Origin: JABMOW01 sp964409335
GTDB lineage: Bacteria; Fidelibacterota; Marinisomatia; SCGC-AAA003-L08; JACNLC01
Direction: 5' to 3'
Length of the DNA: 64,000 bases
NCBI GenBank assembly: GCA_964409335.1
Contig: CAYPCW010000004.1
Location: 1-64,000, forward strand
In this document: positions 52,917 to 61,260 of the stretch, in pieces
Layout: each line of letters begins with the position of its first letter
Position numbering within the stretch: position 1 is the first letter of the stretch
The notes under the pieces: model-generated
Databases searched by the model: none
Told to the model about the DNA's origin: nothing
The model's input: the letters and a program-made list of their open reading frames with translations, nothing else
Position numbers and translations under genes: made by a program

Positions 52917-53997
52917 TGTCAGAATCATCATTGCCGGAGGTGGAACCGGTGGCCATTTATTCCCGGCGATTGCCATTGCTGATGAACTTCGAGCCAGGGG
53001 AGCGCTGGTAAAATTTGTCGGTTCAAAATTTGGTATCGAAGCCCAGGTTCTCCCTCACCGGGGTGAATCGCCTCTGCTGCTGTCAATTCGGGGAATCCGC
53101 AGAGATTTTTCAATGTCCTCGATCCTGACAAATCTGGTATTCCCCTTCAGGTTTTTAGTGGCTTATATCAAATCAGTTCGCTATCTTCGGCGGTTTCAGC
53201 CGCATGTGGTTGTGGGTACGGGCGGATATTCAAGCGGCGTCCCCCTGTTGGCAGCGATTCGATCCGGATTTAAAACGCTGATTCAGGAACAAAACTCCTA
53301 CCCTGGGATCACGAGTCGGAGATTATCCTCTAAGGTGGATATCATCTGTACCGCTTTTGAAGAAGCAACCGCTTATTTGTCAGGCGATATCCGCCTCTAT
53401 GGTAATCCTGTCCGCAAAACTGTGAAGGTATTAGAAAAATCGACTGCCCGACGGGAAATGATGATCAGTGAGACTCTCCCGACCCTGTTTATTTTGGGAG
53501 GGAGTCAGGGGTCACTTCCATTGAACATTCATTTTCAAAAACAACACCTAATCTACCTCCAGAAAGGATATCAGATCATCTGGCAATGTGGAGAAGCTCA
53601 TTTTCCCGGTCTAAAATCACTGAATGATCAAAAAAACATTCATATTTTTCCCTTCATTCAGGAGATGGGAATCGCCTACAGTGCAGCCGATTTAGTGGTG
53701 TGTCGTGCCGGAGCACTCACTCTTGCGGAATTATGTTACTGTCACAAGGCATCCGTTCTGATCCCGTTCCCCTTCGCAGCAGCAGGCCATCAGAGGGTGA
53801 ACGCAAAGTCCATGGCGGATCGGGGCGCTGCCATTCTGACGCCTCAGAGCGAACTATCCACCGGAAAACTCGAAGCACAGATTTTTGCCTTGTTTGAGAA
53901 TCCGGAGACCCTCCCTACCATGGAGAAAAATGCGGGATTACTGGCAAGGCCGGATGCCACAAAACAGATCGCCACGGCGATCATGGGACTTGCCTGA
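52906..53997 (+). CDS. murG: Lipid II synthase MurG
   Basis: MurG transfers GlcNAc to lipid I on the inner face of the membrane. From ATG 52906 the product is 363 residues; it overlaps ftsW by 11 bases and has GGGAG before the start, whereas earlier starts lie deep inside ftsW. Family motifs are IIAGGGTGGHLFPAIAIADE, GTGGYSSGVPLLAA, LIQEQNSYPGITSR, FILGGSQGSLPLN, and CRAGALTLAELCYCHKASVL. Confidence 0.95.
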   Translation: MTDDVRIIIAGGGTGGHLFPAIAIADELRARGALVKFVGSKFGIEAQVLPHRGESPLLLSIRGIRRDFSMSSILTNLVFPFRFLVAYIKSVRYLRRFQPHVVVGTGGYSSGVPLLAAIRSGFKTLIQEQNSYPGITSRRLSSKVDIICTAFEEATAYLSGDIRLYGNPVRKTVKVLEKSTARREMMISETLPTLFILGGSQGSLPLNIHFQKQHLIYLQKGYQIIWQCGEAHFPGLKSLNDQKNIHIFPFIQEMGIAYSAADLVVCRAGALTLAELCYCHKASVLIPFPFAAAGHQRVNAKSMADRGAAILTPQSELSTGKLEAQIFALFENPETLPTMEKNAGLLARPDATKQIATAIMGLA

Positions 53998-55370
53998 TGT
54001 TCGGCAAAATCAAACATATTCATTTTGTTGGCATCGGCGGTATCGGTATGAGCGGAATGGCGGAGTTGCTCCATTCGCTGGGATTCATCATTACGGGGTC
54101 GGATAAAGTATTTTCTGAGCGGACACAACATCTGGCTTCACTCGGAATTCAACTTTATGAAGACCATCAGGAAAAAAACGTACGGTCTTGCGATGTGCTG
54201 GTGTATTCTTCTGCCGTCAAACCGGATAATCCTGAAATTCAGGCGGCAAACGCCCGAAAGATCCCGACCATTCGACGGGCGGAGATGCTGGGTGAATTAC
54301 TGAAATTGAAGCCCATCAGTATTGCTGTGGGCGGTACCCATGGAAAAACCACCACCTCCTCTATGATGGGTTCCATTCTAACGAAGGCGGACTTCCAACC
54401 CACGCTGGTGATTGGGGGCATTGTCAATAATATCGCCTCAAATATGATAACCGGTACGGGTGATGTGATTCTGGTAGAAGCAGACGAATTCGACCGCTCT
54501 TTTTTATCCCTGAATCCTACAATGACGATTGTGACCAACATTGACCTTGAACACCTTGACTGCTATAAAAATCTGGAGGATCTGCAGTCTGCATTTGTGC
54601 ATTTCGTCAATTCTGTCCCTTTTTACGGACGATCGGCGCTGTGTATTGACCATCCGAATGTGCAGAATATACTCCCGGTGATCAAGCGGCCGGTTAGGAC
54701 ATTTGGTTTTAGCACACAGGCGGATGTTCGAGCTGAAAATATCATGTACGCGCAATCCGGAACTTCATTTGATGTATATATATCCGGTCAAAAGACGGGT
54801 AGGGTCGAACTGAAGGTCCCCGGTGATCATAATATAAAAAATGCTCTTGCCGCCATCTGCCTTGCGATAGAACTGGATATCAATTTCGACCACATCCGGG
54901 AAGGCTTAACGGCATATTCCGGAGTATGGCGTCGGTTTCAGATTTTGCGGGAGACAAAATCGAATGTGATGATCGTAGACGATTATGCCCATCATCCCTC
55001 AGAAGTTTCTGCCACCTTACAGGCGGCACGAGCCGGTTGGAACCGCCGGATTATCGCAGTATTTCAGCCGCACTTATTCACCCGTACAAAGGACTTTTAT
55101 CCGGATTTCGCACGGGCTTTTCTGCAGGCAGATGTGTTCATTGTCACCGATATTTATCCTGCACGGGAAGCGCCCATTGAAGGCATTACATCAAAACTCA
55201 TTTCAAATACCGCCCGGCAGTTTGGACATAAACAAGTATATGATGTACCAGATAAGCATCAGGTGGCTTCCCTCATCAGGTCGATCGTTCAACCCGGGGA
55301 TATGGTTATCACCATGGGCGCGGGAGATATTTGGCGTCAAAATGAGAAGATCATCGAGATATTATCATGA
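53997..55370 (+). CDS. murC: UDP-MurNAc:L-alanine ligase MurC
   Basis: MurC adds the first amino acid, L-Ala. The 457-residue protein has HFVGIGGIGMSGMAELL, the ATP loop AVGGTHGKTTTSSMMG, LVEADEFDRSFLSLNP, TNIDLEHLDCYKNLEDL, and VDDYAHHPSEVSATLQAA. Its ATG overlaps the murG stop, and its TGA overlaps the murB ATG. The order murG-murC-murB is standard. Confidence 0.96.
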   Translation: MFGKIKHIHFVGIGGIGMSGMAELLHSLGFIITGSDKVFSERTQHLASLGIQLYEDHQEKNVRSCDVLVYSSAVKPDNPEIQAANARKIPTIRRAEMLGELLKLKPISIAVGGTHGKTTTSSMMGSILTKADFQPTLVIGGIVNNIASNMITGTGDVILVEADEFDRSFLSLNPTMTIVTNIDLEHLDCYKNLEDLQSAFVHFVNSVPFYGRSALCIDHPNVQNILPVIKRPVRTFGFSTQADVRAENIMYAQSGTSFDVYISGQKTGRVELKVPGDHNIKNALAAICLAIELDINFDHIREGLTAYSGVWRRFQILRETKSNVMIVDDYAHHPSEVSATLQAARAGWNRRIIAVFQPHLFTRTKDFYPDFARAFLQADVFIVTDIYPAREAPIEGITSKLISNTARQFGHKQVYDVPDKHQVASLIRSIVQPGDMVITMGAGDIWRQNEKIIEILS

Positions 55371-56311
55371 CGCAAAATCCGTTTAAACAAATATTAGAAA
55401 AGAATATTCGCGGCTCCATTTTGTACGATGAGCCTATGACCAGGCATACAACCTTCGGAATTGGAGGTCCCGCCGAATATCTGGTATATCCTGCAGATAA
55501 ATCCGATCTGGCAACCCTCCTGAAACTCTGTACCCGACACCATATTTCTACGCATATTATCGGCTCCGGATCGAATGTTCTGGCAAACAGCTCTGGCGTG
55601 AACGGACTGGTGATCTCCCTGAAAAAAACATTCAAATCATTAAAGATCACGCAGGGGTTACAGATCATCAGCGAATCCGGCGTCATGCTGGGGACAATGG
55701 TGAGACAAGCCATTCGGTGTGGCATTTGCGGATTGGAGAGTCTCATCGGAGTACCGGGTACCGTAGGCGGTGCACTCATCATGAATGCCGGCGCATACGG
55801 CGCCGAAATCTCAAAGAATTTATCAACAGCTACCGTATTGACAAAAAAGGGTGTGGAGAAAAAGCTGATGAAAGGACAGATCCGCTTCTCCTACCGCACT
55901 TCTTCCTTTGATCCGGATGAAATTTTGATCGGCGCAATTTTCAACGGCGAACGGGGGAATCCCGACTCCATTCGTGCTCTGCGGGAAAGGGCATCCTCAA
56001 AACGTAAATCTTCACAACCCCTTCGATTTCGATCTGCCGGAAGTATATTTAAAAACCCTGCGGGTGAATTCCCCGCCGGACTGCTGATTGATCAGTCAGA
56101 ACTGAAGGGGACCCGGTGCGGGGATGCCGAAATATCAGAAAAACATGCCAATTTCATTGTGAATCGTCACCAAGCAACATCAGAGGACATATTAACGTTA
56201 ATCCGAAAAATCAGAGCAGAAGTCTATCGCCGAAATAAAATTTTACTTGAATTAGAAATCAAATTACTGGGATTCCCCAGCTCAATCTTGGAGGAGTTTA
56301 GACATGCTTAG
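55367..56311 (+). CDS. murB: UDP-N-acetylenolpyruvoylglucosamine reductase MurB
   Basis: MurB makes UDP-MurNAc using FAD and NADPH. The 314-residue protein has MTRHTTFGIGGPAEYLVYP, IGSGSNVLANSSGVNGLVI (FAD binding), GVPGTVGGALIMNAGAYGAE, RFSYRTSSF, and FRSAGSIFKNPAGEFPAGLL, with the catalytic Ser and Lys nearby. It is of the shorter type lacking the E. coli type I insert. It overlaps ftsQ by 8 bases. Confidence 0.95.
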   Translation: MTQNPFKQILEKNIRGSILYDEPMTRHTTFGIGGPAEYLVYPADKSDLATLLKLCTRHHISTHIIGSGSNVLANSSGVNGLVISLKKTFKSLKITQGLQIISESGVMLGTMVRQAIRCGICGLESLIGVPGTVGGALIMNAGAYGAEISKNLSTATVLTKKGVEKKLMKGQIRFSYRTSSFDPDEILIGAIFNGERGNPDSIRALRERASSKRKSSQPLRFRSAGSIFKNPAGEFPAGLLIDQSELKGTRCGDAEISEKHANFIVNRHQATSEDILTLIRKIRAEVYRRNKILLELEIKLLGFPSSILEEFRHA

Positions 56312-57086
56312 AAAAATTTGGGAACACACACCGGCGATCCTCTCCAGGGTGTTCATCCTGGGCATTACCGTCATGTCCATTCTGGCAATTCGGAATTACT
56401 CGGTTGCATGCAAGCTTTTCCTGCATGAAAATACGTTGATAACCGGGAACGGATATATTCCGACAGATCTTCTACTGGAGATTGCCGATGTGGAATCAGA
56501 AAAGCCCCTTCTTGCCATGGATTTGAAAATGGTTGCAACCCGTTTGTCCGGATATCCGTTTATAAAGTGTGAAAAGATCAGCCGGATTTTCCCGTCCACC
56601 ATCCGGATAGATATCGTCGAAAGGACACCCTTCGTCCGGGTAAAATGTTCGGATGTGTTTGCGATTATTGATCGGGATGGCAACATCCTCCCCGCCGACC
56701 CGATTGTTGACAGATCCTTTGTACTCCCCACCATAACAGGTGAAACAGAGAAGGCAACCCTTGCTGACTTTTCATCCGTGGAAAACCGTCCATGGATACA
56801 CTGCCGGACGCAATTATTGTTTTCCATCGAAAATCAGTTGCCAGACCTCATTACGGCCAGCCGGTTAATCGAATTCGATGGCGATCAAATCACGTTTCAA
56901 CATCCATCGGGCAACACACGGATCAGGTTGGATATGACCGATTGTGAATATCAGACTGATAAACTGGTCTCTTTTTATCATACGATCGAAAAACTCCGGC
57001 ATTTGACGGACTATAAAATTATAGACCTTCGAACCCCCGGTCAGGTTATTGTGGTTGAGAATACCAACGGAAGAATTTCATCATGA
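56304..57086 (+). CDS. ftsQ: FtsQ/DivIB-like division protein
   Basis: The 260-residue protein has one membrane helix (about residues 12-31) and a periplasmic part with a POTRA-like region (NTLITGNGYIPTDLLLEIAD, about 44-63, and RIFPSTIRIDIVERTPFVRV) and a beta domain with TDYKIIDLRTPGQVIV. This is the usual FtsQ layout. FtsQ links FtsL/FtsB to the septum. GAGGAG lies 9 bases before the ATG. It sits between murB and ftsA. Confidence 0.9.
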   Translation: MLRKIWEHTPAILSRVFILGITVMSILAIRNYSVACKLFLHENTLITGNGYIPTDLLLEIADVESEKPLLAMDLKMVATRLSGYPFIKCEKISRIFPSTIRIDIVERTPFVRVKCSDVFAIIDRDGNILPADPIVDRSFVLPTITGETEKATLADFSSVENRPWIHCRTQLLFSIENQLPDLITASRLIEFDGDQITFQHPSGNTRIRLDMTDCEYQTDKLVSFYHTIEKLRHLTDYKIIDLRTPGQVIVVENTNGRISS

Positions 57087-58339
57087 AAGACGAGAATAAA
57101 CGTATCATCACGGGTATAGATGTAGGTACCACTAAAATCTGTGTGGTCATCGCTGCGTATACCGAGGGACAGCCATTTGAAATTCTCGGAGTTGGTCATT
57201 CTCACACCTCCGGTTTGAAGAAGGGTGTCGTCATTAATATTAACGATACGGTAGAATCCATCAAAAGTGCATTGAAACAAGCAGAAAATCAGGCAGGGAT
57301 TGAAATCGAGTCCGCCTGGGTTGGGATATCCGGCGAGCATATCCGGGGGATCAACAATACCGGTGTGATCACGGTGAGTAAAAATACCAGCCGGAATCCA
57401 TTCGATCATGAAATCACCGAATCGGATAAACAACGGGTCCTGGAACATGCCAAGGGCATCACGCTGCCTTCAGAACGAAGGATACTGCATACTCTGTCAC
57501 AGGAATATAAAGTAGATAACCGAAGTGAAATCCGGGACCCTGTAGGGATGACCGGCAACCGACTGGAAGCAAAAGTCCACCTGATCCACAGCGAAGTCGC
57601 AGCAGAAAAAAACCTCACCGTATGTTTTGAAAAAGCGGAGATTGACATCATCGATTTTGTTCTGTCACCCCTGGCGTCGTCCTATGCTGTGTTAGACCCC
57701 AATGAGAAAAATTTAGGGGTTGTCATGCTGGATATTGGCGGTGGAACGACCGATGTTTTGGTATTTTTTAATGGAGGTTTATATCATACGGGGATCATCC
57801 CAATTGGCGGAGATGCCATTACCTCTGACATCGCCCACGGGGCGATGACCACTATTGAGCAGGCGGAAAAATTGAAATGTGAACACGGGATATCCAAGGA
57901 AGCCCTTGCAGACGGAGATTCCCAGATCACGGTACCGGGAATTCGCGGACGGGATACAAAAACAATCAGCGCCCGTCAGCTGGCATCCTTCATCGAACCG
58001 CGGCTGAAAGAGATCATGATGTTTGCCTCATCCGAAATTCGAAAAAGTAATCATCACGGGATATTTACTTTCGGGATTGTCATTACCGGGGGTACCGCAA
58101 AGATGAAAAATATTGAGGACCTGGCTCAGGATATTTTCCATCACGCTGTGAAAGTCGGGATGCCGTCTCTAACCGGCGGGATTGCCGATACGATTCAGGA
58201 TCCTACCTATTCTGCAGCTGTGGGGATGATCTACCGGGCAATAGAAACTGCCGGACAATTTGAAGGCAGTGAAGGGTTTACTGTTGGGTTAAAACCGGTC
58301 TCAAATTGGGTAAAAAAATTATTTAGTAAATTGTATTAA
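57083..58339 (+). CDS. ftsA: Cell division protein FtsA
   Basis: FtsA is an actin-like protein that anchors FtsZ at the membrane. The 418-residue protein has the nucleotide-binding pieces GIDVGTTKICVVIA, VMLDIGGGTTDVLVFF, and FGIVITGGTAKMKNIEDLA. The C-terminus VSNWVKKLFSKLY is an amphipathic helix, the expected membrane target. The ATG overlaps the ftsQ stop. Confidence 0.96.
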   Translation: MKDENKRIITGIDVGTTKICVVIAAYTEGQPFEILGVGHSHTSGLKKGVVININDTVESIKSALKQAENQAGIEIESAWVGISGEHIRGINNTGVITVSKNTSRNPFDHEITESDKQRVLEHAKGITLPSERRILHTLSQEYKVDNRSEIRDPVGMTGNRLEAKVHLIHSEVAAEKNLTVCFEKAEIDIIDFVLSPLASSYAVLDPNEKNLGVVMLDIGGGTTDVLVFFNGGLYHTGIIPIGGDAITSDIAHGAMTTIEQAEKLKCEHGISKEALADGDSQITVPGIRGRDTKTISARQLASFIEPRLKEIMMFASSEIRKSNHHGIFTFGIVITGGTAKMKNIEDLAQDIFHHAVKVGMPSLTGGIADTIQDPTYSAAVGMIYRAIETAGQFEGSEGFTVGLKPVSNWVKKLFSKLY

Positions 58340-58359
58340 CTAACAATAAAGGGGTTATT

Positions 58360-59568
58360 ATGTTATTTGAACCAATCGATCTGAAAGACCAGAAGGCACG
58401 AATTGCAGTTGTCGGTGTGGGCGGCGGCGGCGGAAATGCACTCAACAGAATGATCGAGGATAATTTATCCGGCGTTGAATTTATCGCCATTAATACCGAT
58501 GCCCAAGACCTGGAAGCCAACAATTCACAACTTAAAATACAGATCGGAAAAGAACTAACGAAAGGTCTGGGTGCAGGTGCGAATGCAGAGATCGGGAAAC
58601 AGGCTGCAAATGAAAGTAATGCTGCGATTTCTGAAAAATTGCAGGGCATGGATATGGTGTTCATCACTGCCGGTATGGGTGGCGGAACCGGAACCGGGGC
58701 TGCCCCGATTATCGCCCGCCTCGCCAAGGATTGTGGTGCATTGACCGTAGGCGTCGTAACCAAACCATTCGGGTTCGAAGGTCCCAAGCGAACCAAACGG
58801 GCGGATGATGGGATCCGTGAACTCAAAAAATGTTGTGATACACTACTGGTCATCCCCAACGAAACGCTACTCTCCATCGCGGATATGAAAACGACGGTGA
58901 AGCAATCCTTCAAACTTGCCGACAGCATCCTCAATCAGGCAACAAAGGGGATCTCAGACCTGATCAATGTGCCGGGATTGATCAATCTGGATTTTGCCGA
59001 CGTACGCACGGTCATGGAAAATATGGGTGATGCCATCATGGGTACCGGTATTGCGCAGGGTGAAGAACGGGCAATCCTTGCGGCTCAACAGGCTATACAC
59101 TCACCTTTACTGCAGGACGTCCACATCCATGGTGCGAGAGGATTGCTGGTCAATATCTCCGGTCCGGAAGACATGACTATTCACGAACTAAATGATGCTT
59201 CCGCGATCATCTATGAAGAAGCCGGAGATGAAGCCAATATCATACTGGGGTGCGTCATGGATAATGGTCTTATGGATGAAATCCGGGTAACGGTCATCGC
59301 CACCGGACTGAATTCTGAGGGTATACATGAACAGGATGACCCTTTTTATATGCCCCACATTGAACAGAGATCAACCGGAGCGCGTGAACTTCGATCAAGA
59401 GATGATGATTCTGAAATTTTCAGTTCCTTTCCGGTACATGTAAAAAAACAAATGGAAAATGACCCGGATCGTACAAAAACCATCAAACACGGGGAAGAAC
59501 AGCCCATTCAGGTATTCGGTGACGATTTGGATGTTCCGGCATTTATTCGAAACCGAAGATCTTACTGA
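58360..59568 (+). CDS. ftsZ: Cell division protein FtsZ
   Basis: FtsZ polymerises into the Z ring. The 402-residue protein has the GTP motifs GVGGGGGNALNRM, FITAGMGGGTGTGAAPIIAR (tubulin signature), and DFADVRTVMENMGDAIMGTG. A variable linker follows residue 320. The C-terminal peptide DLDVPAFIRNRRSY is the FtsA-binding tail. AAAGGGG precedes the ATG, 20 bases after ftsA. It is the last gene of the cluster. Confidence 0.97.
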   Translation: MLFEPIDLKDQKARIAVVGVGGGGGNALNRMIEDNLSGVEFIAINTDAQDLEANNSQLKIQIGKELTKGLGAGANAEIGKQAANESNAAISEKLQGMDMVFITAGMGGGTGTGAAPIIARLAKDCGALTVGVVTKPFGFEGPKRTKRADDGIRELKKCCDTLLVIPNETLLSIADMKTTVKQSFKLADSILNQATKGISDLINVPGLINLDFADVRTVMENMGDAIMGTGIAQGEERAILAAQQAIHSPLLQDVHIHGARGLLVNISGPEDMTIHELNDASAIIYEEAGDEANIILGCVMDNGLMDEIRVTVIATGLNSEGIHEQDDPFYMPHIEQRSTGARELRSRDDDSEIFSSFPVHVKKQMENDPDRTKTIKHGEEQPIQVFGDDLDVPAFIRNRRSY

Positions 59569-59595
59569 TCGGCAAATAATAATTCCTTTATAAAA

Positions 59596-59640
59596 TAAAA
59601 AACCCCGTCACTAAGTCGGGACGGGGTTTAATAATTTTTT
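59596..59640. terminator. Strong bidirectional terminator between ftsZ and rpmB
   Basis: AACCCCGTC (59601-59609) and GACGGGGTT (59620-59628) form a perfect 9-bp stem with a 10-base loop. TTTAATAATTTTTT follows on the plus strand and TTTTTTATTTTAT on the minus strand, so it can stop transcription from both convergent genes. Confidence 0.92.
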
Positions 59641-59650
59641 ATTTGTGTTA

Positions 59651-59842
59651 TTACACCGCTTTTTGGACTCTACCGGATCTGATACAAGTTGTGCATACTT
59701 TTAATTTTTTAGCGGCGCCATTCACCAGGACACGGATGGGCTGTAAATTGGGCAACCACCTGTGTTTTGTCCGGTTATGAGCATGACTTACGGTATACTC
59801 GGTGACCGGTCCTTTTCCACAAACTTCACATACTCTTGCCAT
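59651..59842 (-). CDS. rpmB: Ribosomal protein L28
   Basis: The 63-residue protein starts MARVCEVCGKGP and ends KVCTTCIRSGRVQKAV. Two CxxC pairs indicate the zinc-binding form of L28. The middle has SHAHNRTKHRWLPNLQPIRV. It is a single-gene unit converging on ftsZ. Confidence 0.95.
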   Translation of the reverse strand: MARVCEVCGKGPVTEYTVSHAHNRTKHRWLPNLQPIRVLVNGAAKKLKVCTTCIRSGRVQKAV

Positions 59843-60097
59843 AACTACTATTTCCTATTGTTTTTTAAGCGTGAAAATTTAAGACGGCAGCAAAGACAAT
59901 AAGTATCATTATTCGTTGTCGAAAGATGATTTAATCTGATTTTATGGCGAACTATGTTTTTGGATAGGTTCCACCACCCGAGTATATTGAAGCGATCCGA
60001 TTCCGAAGTTAACGAGCGGGCTAATATTTCTCATCCATAGGTTTCTAAATAATTGATGACTACGGCCAAAGGTAAGTGAAAACGATGCGGAGATGAA
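59843..60097. other. Gene-free interval between rpmB and the histidine kinase
   Basis: This interval of 255 bases holds no open frame of note and no tRNA. It includes the region upstream of rpmB (minus strand). A stretch near 59975-60025 has faint resemblance to 5S rRNA, which I judged to be chance. Confidence 0.5.
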
Positions 60098-61246
60098 TTA
60101 TTTGGGCAACTCAATCATGAAAATCGTCTCACCGGGTTTAGAGGATACCAATATGATCCTACCCCTGTGGATGTCTTCGATGATACGCCGGGTGAGGCTG
60201 AGTCCCAACCCCCATCCCCGTTTTTTTGTACTGAACCCTGGACGAAAAACAAGACTTCGATGTTTCCGGTTGATCCCGCAGCCTGTATCGGTCATCCGGA
60301 TCATCCCCTTATCGGCCGATTCCGATACCTGAATGGTAATGCGACCGGCAAGATCCCGTATGGCGTCCAGCGCATTTTTTACCAGATTTTCCAGCGCCCA
60401 TGATAATAAAGTATCTTCACCGGGGACAGAAATATTCTCTCCTTCAACCAATATTTGAATGTGTGAAATGGTGGGGACCCTCACCTGTATATACTCAGCT
60501 GTTTTTTGTGACAGGTGAAGTAAGGAGACAGATTTGAATTTCGAATGTGATCCGATTTTTTGAAATCGATTGGATATCTGGCTTAAATGGGAGAGGTCAT
60601 CGTGAATGTATGGAATGATCTCATTTGGTTTTTCACCATCTTCCAGCAATTTCACCCACCCCATGAGTGACGAAACAGGGGTCCCCAACTGATGGGCGGT
60701 TTCTCTGGCCATCCCCATCCAAATAGATCGTTTTTCACTGTTTCGCATGAATTGAAATCCGAAAAATCCCATCAGAATGAACACCATCATCAGGCCGATT
60801 TCAAGGTAAGGTACCCATCTCAATTTACCGACGATTGCGGGGTCCCCATAATGGATCCGGCTGATTTCTATACCGTTCCCCATCACAAGTAAAGGCGTGA
60901 AAGAATCATCCATCCGTTGAATAATATCCTGAATTTTTGCCCGATATTCCTGGGATCCTTCGACCTCTTCAATCCGAAGATTTTTCAAAGCGTAGATTTC
61001 ATTGTTCGACATGATCACCATGGGGAAGCTGATGGACGGCATGAGAATCTCCAGCACGTACTGGATGTTTTTCGGTTCCAGATTGTTGATGGCGTCAGAG
61101 TACGCTCTGGCAAGATATTCCACCTGCTCCCGCGCATCATCCCGGATATTTTTCACCATGTACCAATTCAAACCAAAGACAGTGAATACGATCACGAATC
61201 CAAATATGAAAAATCCTAATTTAATGTGCAGGGCGTATTTAAACAT
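60098..61246 (-). CDS. Sensor histidine kinase, orphan
   Basis: The 382-residue protein has an N-terminal membrane helix (about residues 9-30), a sensing region of about 110 residues outside, a second helix (about 145-165), and a kinase core. The phosphoacceptor motif is ARETAHQLGTPVSSLMGWVK (about residue 188); the ATP site has ENLVKNALDAI, MTDTGCGINRK and RGWGLGLSLTRRII. No response regulator lies beside it. The signal and partner are unknown. Confidence 0.92.
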   Translation of the reverse strand: MFKYALHIKLGFFIFGFVIVFTVFGLNWYMVKNIRDDAREQVEYLARAYSDAINNLEPKNIQYVLEILMPSISFPMVIMSNNEIYALKNLRIEEVEGSQEYRAKIQDIIQRMDDSFTPLLVMGNGIEISRIHYGDPAIVGKLRWVPYLEIGLMMVFILMGFFGFQFMRNSEKRSIWMGMARETAHQLGTPVSSLMGWVKLLEDGEKPNEIIPYIHDDLSHLSQISNRFQKIGSHSKFKSVSLLHLSQKTAEYIQVRVPTISHIQILVEGENISVPGEDTLLSWALENLVKNALDAIRDLAGRITIQVSESADKGMIRMTDTGCGINRKHRSLVFRPGFSTKKRGWGLGLSLTRRIIEDIHRGRIILVSSKPGETIFMIELPK

Positions 61247-61260
61247 CGTATGTCAGATAT

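Noticed and set aside
59970..60030. Stretch CACCCGAG...CCGATTCCGAAGTTAACGAGC with faint likeness to 5S rRNA
   Set aside because: Only short pieces match, spacing is wrong, and no 5S stems can be formed.
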